Shown piece by piece: positions 55,928-64,000 of a stretch of DNA of 64,000 nucleotides. Location of the stretch: assembly GCA_950097015.1 (NCBI GenBank), contig CATNEN010000034.1, forward strand, positions 1,130,501-1,194,500. Direction: 5' to 3'. A model generated the notes under the pieces. It saw nothing but the letters and a program-made list of their open reading frames with translations, searched no databases and was not told where the DNA came from. The DNA comes from Macrostomum hystrix. Lineage: Eukaryota; Platyhelminthes; Macrostomidae. The position numbers and the translations under genes were made by a program. Numbering within the stretch: position 1 is the stretch's first letter; each line of letters starts with the position of its first letter.

Positions 55928-57730
55928 TCAAAAGGCACGCGCAAGAGCAGAGTGGCGCAGAATTGTCAGTCCACGAGGGTCAGAGATCTCAGCGTCAGTC
56001 AATAGCAGTTCAGGATAGCGTAGCGCCCTCGCCTGACCACGCCGCCGGGGCCCCTGCAGGGAAAGCAGCAGCACGTCCTGCAGTGGCTCGGGGCAGCGCT
56101 GCTCCGCACGGATGACGTGGCCAGCCAGCTGCAGGCGCCGGATGCGCAGCAGCTGACTTGGCCGGCAGAGCTGGGCCCGGCGATAGAGCTCATCGTTGCT
56201 GGTGTTGGTGACGGCAGTCGGCGAATAGTGGACGCCGAAGGCGGCTCGCAGGAGTCCGGCGTGGGCGGCATCGAGTTGCTTCTCCTGTGTGCCGTTCAGA
56301 GTCCACGTTTGAGCGTTGTAGAGAAAGACGGTCTCTATGACGGCTTGAAACAACCGCCCTCTCAGCCGATCCGGCAGCGTGGGGCACTGCAGGACAGTCC
56401 GCAGGGTGCGAAAGGCTGCCCAGGCAAGCGCCCTGCGTCGCGCCATGTCGTCCAGGATGTCGGGCACTTGACCGCCGAGATAGATGAAGGTCTCGCAGCG
56501 CGGCAGCAATGCCGCTTGCCCATTTACGCTGTGGCAGAGGATCTCGCCGTTGAGGTCATTTGGGACGGTCAGCACCATTGTTTTCTTGGTGTTCACGGAC
56601 AGCCCGACCATTGCCGCCGCCGCAGTCAGCTTGTCCAGCAGATGCTGAGCACCTTCGATTGAGCTGGACAGCAGCGCCAGGTCGTCCGCGTACGCCAGGA
56701 CAGAGAGTCGTCTTTCGGGGTGTCGGCTGCTTGTCCTGCGACAGAGCAGAAAGCCGTTGGCGTCGTCAGGGAGGCCAGTGCGCAGCACCCAGTCCAGGAC
56801 CAGGACGAACAGAAAGGGGGCGAGTGTGTCGCCCTGCAGCACACCGGAGGTCGTGTCGAAGAAATCGGATAGGCCGTCCGGCGTCACAACTGCCGCCCTG
56901 GTCTCCTGGTACAGGGCCATCACAGCCGTTACCAGCTGCTCAGGCACATGGTACGCGCGCAGGATCTTCGGGATGACCCGTCTCGACACCGAGTCGAAGG
57001 CCTTTAGAAAATCCACGAAGATGCAGATGACCGCCGACTGGTGGATACGGGTCTCTTCTAAAATGCGGCGCAAAGCGAGAATCTGATTCACCGTGCCCCT
57101 ACCTGGCCGGAAGCCGTTTTGCTCTCGCCGGAGGAACGGGTCCAACACAGGTTGCAGCCGCGTCAGCAGCACCCTGTTGTACAGCTTCGCGGCGCAGGAC
57201 ATTAGGGATATTCCGCGATGCTCTTCGACCTTGACAGTTCCGGGCTTCTTCGGGATCCCGACGATGTGCGCCGTCCGCCATTCAGCGGGGGCGGGACCTC
57301 CCGCCAGCACGCAGTTCATCACTTGCGTGACTTCTTGCGCCACCAGCGGGAGGCGCAACACTTCGACAGGCACGTCATCGGGTCCGGTGGCTTTGCCGCC
57401 CGGTGTCTTCTTAGCGAGCAGAAGCACCTCGTCAATGGTGATAGGACTGGTGTTGAAAGAGCTTTCTTCTGGCAGTGCGACCTCTGCGGGCAGTGACATG
57501 TCGTCTCTTGGCGGCGGTGGAGACGCGTTAACGATGCCAGAGAAAAAGGCTTTTAGTTCGTTTCGCCTCTCTTCGGGCGTGTCACCAGACAGGTTCAGCG
57601 TACTGCGCCGTTTACGGCCTGTCAATTGGTTTACAACAGACCAAACAGCACGGGGCTTCTTGTCGGGGCCGGCGTCAGTAATTTCTTGAATTGCGGCCTC
57701 AACAGCGGCGCGTTGCCGGGCCTTAAAAAC
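55928..57730 (-). CDS. LINE reverse transcriptase region (downstream of an in-frame stop)
   Basis: About 600 codons continuing the endonuclease frame after a TAG. The reverse transcriptase motifs are present and intact: NGFRPGRGTVNQI, VDFLKAFDSVSRR, GVLQGDTLAPFLF, the catalytic AYADDLALLS, and VNTKKTMVL. The C-terminal part has a LAGHVIRAEQRCPEPLQDVL block like the ends of RTE-type proteins. With the TAG upstream, this copy would need readthrough or reinitiation. Clade assignment (RTE-like) rests on single-ORF structure, triplet tail and motif style. Confidence 0.9.
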   Translation of the reverse strand, partial: VFKARQRAAVEAAIQEITDAGPDKKPRAVWSVVNQLTGRKRRSTLNLSGDTPEERRNELKAFFSGIVNASPPPPRDDMSLPAEVALPEESSFNTSPITIDEVLLLAKKTPGGKATGPDDVPVEVLRLPLVAQEVTQVMNCVLAGGPAPAEWRTAHIVGIPKKPGTVKVEEHRGISLMSCAAKLYNRVLLTRLQPVLDPFLRREQNGFRPGRGTVNQILALRRILEETRIHQSAVICIFVDFLKAFDSVSRRVIPKILRAYHVPEQLVTAVMALYQETRAAVVTPDGLSDFFDTTSGVLQGDTLAPFLFVLVLDWVLRTGLPDDANGFLLCRRTSSRHPERRLSVLAYADDLALLSSSIEGAQHLLDKLTAAAAMVGLSVNTKKTMVLTVPNDLNGEILCHSVNGQAALLPRCETFIYLGGQVPDILDDMARRRALAWAAFRTLRTVLQCPTLPDRLRGRLFQAVIETVFLYNAQTWTLNGTQEKQLDAAHAGLLRAAFGVHYSPTAVTNTSNDELYRRAQLCRPSQLLRIRRLQLAGHVIRAEQRCPEPLQDVLLLSLQGPRRRGQARALRYPELLLTDAEISDPRGLTILRHSALARAF

Positions 57731-59119
57731 CTATGCTAAGGCTTTCTCAGCTTCCTCCGCAGGCTGTCCGCTCCTCCGCAGTCTTTCCACAGTTTGCCGG
57801 GCCTGTCGCAGCGCCTCGTCGTTTTGCCATACAGGCTGACCGCTTGCTACTGGTTTCACCAGAGGCAGCGTTTTAGTAGCGGCAGCCTGGACAGCGCTGC
57901 TGACGTCCGAGTATTTGGCAGGTGCTGCTGGTTCCGGTCGTTTGTCTAGCGCGTCGGCAAAGGCCAGGCAGAAACGGCCTCTTGTGCTTGGGTCGCGCAA
58001 GGCGCGGAAAAAGCGCTTTGGCTGCCGCTTCGGTGGTCGGTATAGTGGGTGCCTAAGGCGCAGTTCACAGTAAAGCAGTCTATGGTCAGACCGAATTGCC
58101 AAAGGTGCCACCGTGTCGCAGTTGACTGCACGGCGCCGTTCCCGCCAGCGGATTAGAATGTGGTCCAGCTGTGCGAGTCTTTTTGTGGCAAACTTTCCAC
58201 TGGCGTTCCGGGTCGGGCGCTTGCATCCAGTGAACGTTGCCAGTCTCACAGCTGGTTTCCTAAAGAGAGTGTTCGCTGAGACCAGATCGTGCCGGTCCAC
58301 GAAATCCATTAGTGCATCGGTGTTGTTGTTTTCGCGCGGGGTGACAAAGAGAGCTCGTTCAGATTTTCGCATAACAGCGTTGAGGTCTCCAAGCACCAGC
58401 ACTGAGTCACGCTGAGCAACCGCCTCCAGTTGCGCCGAGAGGAACTCCAGAAATTGACGGTGCTCCGTCGGGTGCGCAGCTGTGGGTGCATAGGCACAGA
58501 ATAAGTGAATATTACGGGTGCGGAGACGAAGGTCGACTCGTAGTAGTCTTGGCGATAAGCTTTCGCATCGAAAACATTTCTGTAGCCGTGGGCTGGTGAG
58601 GACACCAACTCCTCCTCGGCCTTTTGCGTCTGCTGAAGTGAACTGAAGGAGCCAGCCGCCACCGAGGTGCTCCTGATGGAGCCCAGGATCGGTTTTAATA
58701 GATAGCTCCTGCAGCATTACAATGTCTAGTTGCAGATCGGTAGCTAATTTTGCCAGTAGATGTTGCCTCCAACCTGCTCGCAGAGTCCGGCAGTTCCAAG
58801 TCGCGACTCTTAGTTGTTGTTTCTGTTTATGCGGCGTGCAATTTGGTTCAGCTTGGATCCGTTGGTTGTGGACCTCTAGGTCCCCGGCGCCACCCGGAGG
58901 AACCGTACCACTGCGCATAGAGGTTCTGCCAGCAGTGCGACGCTCGCGGGCACGGTGTCGGCCACGGCAGTTTCGCTCGCGGCGTCGTTCAATACGCCGA
59001 CGCACACTGCGTTGTCCTCGTCTGCAGGGTGGTGTGCCGCTCTTGGCAGCCGCAGCAGGTGCGCGGCTCTCCGTTGAGGCCTTGGTACGCAATTCCATTG
59101 TTGGAGCAGGAATTGGCAC
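57731..59119 (-). CDS. LINE apurinic-type endonuclease region, ending at an in-frame TAG
   Basis: 462 codons from ATG to a TAG at 57733-57731. The first ~100 residues are basic and low complexity. The endonuclease then shows VATWNCRTL (N109), VMLQEL (E138), CAYAPT, LGDLNAVM, LDHILIR and SDHRLL, all catalytic landmarks of APE-type nucleases that nick the target for priming. The TAG lies between this domain and the reverse transcriptase, in the same frame. Confidence 0.9.
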   Translation of the reverse strand: MPIPAPTMELRTKASTESRAPAAAAKSGTPPCRRGQRSVRRRIERRRERNCRGRHRARERRTAGRTSMRSGTVPPGGAGDLEVHNQRIQAEPNCTPHKQKQQLRVATWNCRTLRAGWRQHLLAKLATDLQLDIVMLQELSIKTDPGLHQEHLGGGWLLQFTSADAKGRGGVGVLTSPRLQKCFRCESLSPRLLRVDLRLRTRNIHLFCAYAPTAAHPTEHRQFLEFLSAQLEAVAQRDSVLVLGDLNAVMRKSERALFVTPRENNNTDALMDFVDRHDLVSANTLFRKPAVRLATFTGCKRPTRNASGKFATKRLAQLDHILIRWRERRRAVNCDTVAPLAIRSDHRLLYCELRLRHPLYRPPKRQPKRFFRALRDPSTRGRFCLAFADALDKRPEPAAPAKYSDVSSAVQAAATKTLPLVKPVASGQPVWQNDEALRQARQTVERLRRSGQPAEEAEKALA

Positions 59120-59204
59120 CAGGAGGCGGCGGCGCTATTCAAACGCAGTAGCGTTTAAATAGACTGCAACTTAAATAGACTGCAACTATCTGTTTGCCCA
59201 GAGC

Positions 59205-59344
59205 CCTCCTGCAATAATATGATTATGACATCAATATCAACAATAGCTAAATTATAATTTAATTGAAATTAATATTCCATTTTAGCCGTCAGTTTTTCAG
59301 ATTCTTTCGTTGTGCTTTATCAGCCGTGATGTCGACTCTTAGGC
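59205..59344. other. Short AT-rich spacer
   Basis: Nothing recognised between the LINE target duplication and the foldback element. Confidence 0.3.
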
Positions 59345-59760
59345 TACATCGAACATGCGCGACGGTCGCCTAATAGCCAACTCCGAACATGTTCTTTGTT
59401 CCGAGAACATGTTCTTTTAAATTAATAAGGCTACTTAATGTATATTAAATACCGATAGGTACTGAACACGCGATAATATGCGCTGTTGAAAAAAAGATAT
59501 ATAATTGGTGGCTCATATATTAGGCTAATTAAAAGCTGGTATGCAGATTTTACAGACTTTACAGTAAATTACAGACATTGTAAGCCCCAGTTATCTTTAC
59601 CATTATGTCTTCTTTTTTGGCCTGTAATTTATCTTCACGCAGCTACATATATGTTTTTTACAATACGAAACCATATAAATTAAATGGTTATAAATGTTCT
59701 CGGAACAAATAACATGTTCTGATTTGCCCATTAGTCAACCGTCGCGCATGTTCGATTACC
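59345..59760. mobile_element. Foldback element with ATCGAACATGCGCGACGG arms
   Basis: Left arm from ~59348 (ATCGAACATGCGCGACGG, then GAACATGTTC words). The right arm, read on the minus strand from ~59753, repeats the same order for about 75 bases with scattered differences. Each arm also contains TTTGTTCCGAGAACAT. The interior has no recognisable gene. TAC occurs just outside both ends (a possible 3-bp duplication), but the borders are not certain. Confidence 0.6.
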
Positions 59761-61451
59761 GTTTCTTAGACCCTATCTCTGTCAACACGGGTGGCTTTAT
59801 TTAATCAGCTACTTTGTAGACCACGCCATAAATTAATTTGTTATACTCGTACTTTGATGTTCAAAAAGATTTATTTTTGCGCTAAAAATGGATCAATACA
59901 GGCTTCTGTGCAATATTGATATTTATAGCCTAGTTTTTAATTTATTATTTTATATACTTTCGCCTAATCATTTTTTCGCGCGTTTGAGTTCATCTTCTTA
60001 ATAAAAAATATGAAATTATTTATAACTGATTAACTGCTCGTTATCACTCTCGTTTTTCCGCTTTCGTACCAATGTAGAACTGCCTTAACATTTCATACCT
60101 TTCGAACACTTTTTCGAATTCATCCAACTAAACATAAAATGACATTGGCAAAATAGGCTGCTTGCCTGACCCAACCTAACAACCAACCAACAATTTAGTG
60201 CTAATTGCCTAATGCTTAAAATAATCAGCAATGTACGTACATTGTGGTCCCTCTTTCCGGTACCCGGTAAAATGCGGAATCCGCAACGGAATCGGAATGG
60301 AATAGTACGGTAAAACGCGGAATCCGCAGCGGAATGGTAAACTGCGGAACGAAGTGCGGATTCCGCACATTAAAGTAAAACGCGGAATGCGAAAATAAAA
60401 AAAGTAAAATGCGGAATGAAAACTAACTGAATTATACTTTTATTCATCACCTTATATTTAAAAAATCATCTGAAATTTATGTACATTTTTGCTGAACAAA
60501 TTGTTTTTCATTGTCACTATGACACTCAAATCAAATCTGTTGATCTTCCCTTAGCATGAAGATAGAGCTTTGGCAACTTATTTAAGGTAAATTCATACTC
60601 TGGAAGCGAAAGTGCATACTACGTACAATTTTTATATTTAATGTATTTCAAAAGTGCCCGCTGACATGTGGCGAGAAGTCATCCTACATCCTATTGCTGT
60701 CAAAAAAAATCGTAGCATTAAATGTGCATTTCTTAAAAAAAAATTCTATCCGAAACTTTAGGACAAGATAGATTTTAGCGAAGCTAAAATTACGATTTGC
60801 AAGACGCCTTTACGTTTTTAGTGTCAAGAAAGGCAATAAATAGTACAAGGAGCATGGAAAGTCAGATCAGTCAGATCAGTATGGAAGGTCAGTACCCTCT
60901 GGGAAAATCGCCGGCGAATCGCAAGCGAATCGTCAGCGAGACAGCGAAGTAGTGGCGACAATATTTTTTCTTCATTTCCCATATAGAACGTTTCAAAAAG
61001 CTGTGTTTGTCTGGAACTTTTCTTCCTGCAGCATAAAACATAGTTTTTCCACCTCGGTCGCATTGGCGAATCGTCAGCGGAACATTAGCGAAGTTTCGCC
61101 AGCGACTTTTCGCCAGCGACGGGACAGCGAATCGCTGGCGAATAAGCGCTTGATTATTTATTATTGGGGCTCTATTTTGCTAGTAAATATAAGAAAATGT
61201 ATAAAATTATTTGATTTCTCACTTGCATAACAATCTCTTCATTCTATTCTATCGAATTTACCACTGCTTGGGGGTATGAATCAGATAAATAATATATAGT
61301 GACTTCTCTAGGCAATAGAAAGTTAGGTATAACGAGTGGAACTCCTCCACTGGAGGACAAACCCAAGAAATTCGACTCCCCGAATTGTAATGTTGATGCA
61401 GTGTTTGAATCGCGAAGTCAAGGCATAGTATGGAAATTATCAATCTGGGCA
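59761..61451. other. AT-rich stretch with two small repeat patches
   Basis: 60260-60420 repeats GTAAAACGCGGAATCCGCA-like units around the palindrome TGCGGAATCCGCA. 60905-61145 has GGCGAATCGTCAGCG words, direct and inverted, and could be a degenerate foldback. No gene recognised. Confidence 0.45.
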
Positions 61452-62039
61452 TCTTATATATATAAAAGTGAAAACTCTGTCTGTCTGTCTGTCTGTCTGT
61501 GTGCAACCTTTTGTCTTTATAGACGCCGAAACCGCTCAACCAAATCGCACCAAACTTTGCACATACCTAAAACCACCTACGCTGAGTGCAATAGGCTACT
61601 CAAATTCCCGAAAAATCATTTCCTTCCTGCTCAAAAGTGCAAAAAACTGCTCAAAAATCGTCAAAAAATCACTCAATTCGACATATCGTCGCCCCACTTT
61701 GTCAGATTTTCTCCAAATTTGATCCACTTACACTTTACATGTTTTCCAACAATGCTGTCAATTTTGAACATCTCTACTCAATCCAGAGCAAAGCTGCATC
61801 ATCTCAAAGTGAGTCACTTTTTGTTTTCCGAGGACAGCCACCCCAACTCCCCTCCGCCACTCTGCGGGCCAAATTTTAATACAGCCACCCCCTCCCTTCC
61901 CCGGGCGCCGAAGCCCCAGACTGTACATTGTATTTCAAGCCGTGAATGTACACAGCCCAAACCCCTAGACTGTCTACTGGCCCCCAAGCAGCACTGAGAC
62001 TGCATCTAACGGCCGCCGGCTAGCCGACACTTCCACTAG
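61452..62039 (+). mobile_element. Short non-autonomous Helitron sharing the 5' segment
   Basis: Starts TC at 61452 after a host A (TCTTATATATATAAAAGTGA, then GTCT repeats). It matches the 5' segment of units 1 and 2 up to GCAGCACTGAGACTG (~62002), then has a different end. A palindrome CGGCTAGCCG (62017-62026) lies about 9 bases before CTAG (62036-62039), which a T follows. The 5' end is clear; the 3' end is inferred from this pattern. Opposite orientation to units 1 and 2. The open frames across it are the same non-coding segment. Confidence 0.7.
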
Positions 62040-64000
62040 TCAAAAAATACTCGGCTAGCCGGGTGATTCCACGTGGACCCACGGGGGGCTAGCCTTACTG
62101 GCGGTGGCCTTGGGGGAATTGCATTCCTAACCCACGTGCATGTAGTAAGAAACTATATAAATAACTTATTTCCAAACATATAGGGAAGCCATTTTTACGG
62201 CGTAGTGTAGAATAACTTCGACTAAGTAGCTCAATGAGATACATGAGATACATACATGACAAAGCCATTTTTCAAAAGAAACCAAACTTGTCCCTAGAAC
62301 TCGAAAGAACTCGAAGCAGTGGCGAACGAATTTCGTATATGGAAAACTCTTGCATAATGAATTATATCTTTTTGGCTAGAACGGCAAGAACTATAATACA
62401 ACACAGGCATATTATATGCATTTTAGAAATGAAATAGATGACAGATCAATAGAAAGGAGGAATGAAAAGAATAAATGACAAAAAGTGATAAGTTTTATTT
62501 CGTCAATTACAAAAATCAAATGTAATTGGTAATCGAGCTAGGGACCTTCCGCATGCGAGGATTCAGCGCTACTCAACAATCTACACGGACTTGATAGAAG
62601 TGAAGGGAAAAAATGTTATTATACTGGCTGGTAGAAAGCCCAACTTAAAAGTTCTTTATCGTTCTTAATCGTTCTTTCATTCTTATTTATTCTATACCGT
62701 AACAGTTGAACCTAAAATCTGTAATTTAGAAGATACAAGAGAGAATAAGTATACAATTATAAATATAGGAATGAATAAGTAGAAGCTAGGTATGTAAGTA
62801 TGCATAATTTAAAAATTTGGCGCGTTCCGATGCACAAGATTGAGATTCTAAATAGAGGAAGAGGGACTGTGTTTCGTACATTAATAAGGTAATAGTTTGG
62901 TATCTTATCTCCCTCCCGAGTTCCGGCCAACAAATGAATTAGTAATGAATTTCGATTGCTAGGGACCATTGAAAGGTTACACGATCGATCATAACCAATT
63001 GTGAATTATTTGATATTTTTTTTTTCTGCAATCTAAATTCGAAATTTATTCATATACATTCTGTTTTTATTAAACGTTGCTTCATTTTGTGTTCATATGT
63101 GTTTATTTTGGTACGTCCCAATTCCTTCACGCAAACTAAACTCCCGGACGAAAAAATGTTACGTAAACACGTTAAAACAAAACAAACGCTAAAAACAAAA
63201 CGTAGAATTAGTAAAAAATCTCATTTTATTGCACAAAAATTAAAATTGCTTTAACAGTTTTTAGTTACAGACAAGCGCTTTATTGACTTGAAATTTAAAT
63301 TTTAAATTACAGTTTTTGCGGTTGTTTTATTCCTATCCAATATTCTATCCTATTCTATTGTAGTATAACTGGGTTTGAAGGCCGCGAATTTAAACAGTTT
63401 TACTACAGCAATTTAACGTCTTCAGTTTACACGCCGCGCCGCGCCTTACACTTACAATCGATTGCAGCGCGCTTTTCAAACTGGTGCGATTATATTTTAA
63501 TTAGACAACGATTAAAATAATTTATAATTTATATTTGCATTATTTTCAAGGGTCATAAAAGTAGAAATTAATAACATAATAATGTTATTTGCAATCGCTA
63601 TAGTTACTGTATAGCAACAATTAAATATTTAGCGCAATTTTAAAAGAACATTTCCAGCCGCACTACACTATGCTATCCTAAACCGATTAGGTTACTTGTG
63701 TTAATTATCTACTGATACTACTACTAGATAATAGATCGATTCTTAAATCTTTAATTTATTTTGAAGTCTCAGTCAAAAGCATTGCGATTTTTTTGTCGCA
63801 GCGCATTTTTATTGCAAAATAGTAAATATAAAGTTTCTAATTAATTTAGATTAAATCGTCAAATTAGCTATTTGTTAAGGTAAGTACCATAGTCCGGATC
63901 ATGTCGTTTACGCCGGAGATCTCCGGCGTAAATCTGGTTTGGGATCGGAGGCTGGCGTAAGTGCTTGGCGTAAGTATAGGCCAAAATGTGCCTTGGCGTA
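62040..64000. other. AT-rich stretch to the window end
   Basis: No gene recognised. GGCTAGCC words recur between 62075 and 62095. A perfect 26-base palindrome lies at 63907-63932, and TGGCGTAAGT-like repeats begin near 63952 and run off the window. Confidence 0.4.

Larger units (their letters stand above)
55856..59204 (-). mobile_element. Full-length RTE-like non-LTR retrotransposon with 14-bp target duplication
   Basis: The element spans 55870-59190 on the minus strand (3.3 kb). It is flanked by TGTTTGCCCAGAGC at 55856-55869 and again at 59191-59204. The 3' end is a (TTG)n tail of about seven units directly against the duplication, as in RTE-type LINEs, after a 3' UTR of only about 40 bp. 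The 5' UTR is about 70 bp and contains a short doubled GTTGCAGTCTATTTAA. One long frame covers endonuclease and reverse transcriptase and is broken only by an in-frame TAG. Confidence 0.9.

Noticed and set aside
60905-61145. A defined foldback transposon with GGCGAATCGTCAGCG words
   Set aside because: Words recur in both orientations, but no consistent pair of ends or target duplication could be found by eye.

Overview
The window is nuclear DNA of an animal. Genes are split by GT-AG introns, exons are GC-rich in an AT-rich background, and there are metazoan-type Sec61 beta, RRP9, TIA-family and glycogen synthase genes, tRNA-derived SINEs, a LINE with an APE endonuclease, Helitrons and many short inverted-repeat elements. 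The glycogen synthase and the compact exon structures would suit a spiralian such as a free-living flatworm, but that is only a guess; nothing seen fixes the phylum.

Layout. 1-9.6 kb: an intronless Sec61 beta gene (minus strand), then AT-rich DNA with several non-autonomous DNA transposons (Mutator-like, hAT-like, and a hAT-like shell filled with a minisatellite). 9.6-19.7 kb: a possible orphan first exon, an intronless RRP9/U3-55K gene and an F-box/LRR gene, all on the plus strand. The F-box gene has one apparent extra base inside the F-box. 19.7-31 kb (minus strand): a TIA-1/TIAR-like RNA-binding protein gene of 8 exons, tail-to-tail with the F-box gene, with poly(A) signals only about 75-100 bp apart. 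34.2-41.4 kb (minus): glycogen synthase, 6 coding exons, 735 codons. 42.7-46.6 kb (minus): an unrecognised 684-codon gene with a Gln-rich 23-residue repeat and a coiled coil. 48.6-53.3 kb: two Helitrons in tandem, one with the N-terminal half of the transposase and the other with the C-terminal helicase. 55.87-59.19 kb: a full-length RTE-like LINE with a 14-bp target duplication and one in-frame stop. 59.3-64 kb: AT-rich DNA with foldback elements and a short third Helitron copy.

The most striking feature is that almost every intron longer than about 400 bp holds its own private minisatellite. Units run from 16 to 40 bp, no two introns share a unit, and arrays often start within a few bases of a splice site. 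Many units, read on the coding strand, contain splice-signal-like words. These arrays produce long periodic open frames that are not genes. All reading-frame joins given below were checked by hand for splice phase; no database search was possible.
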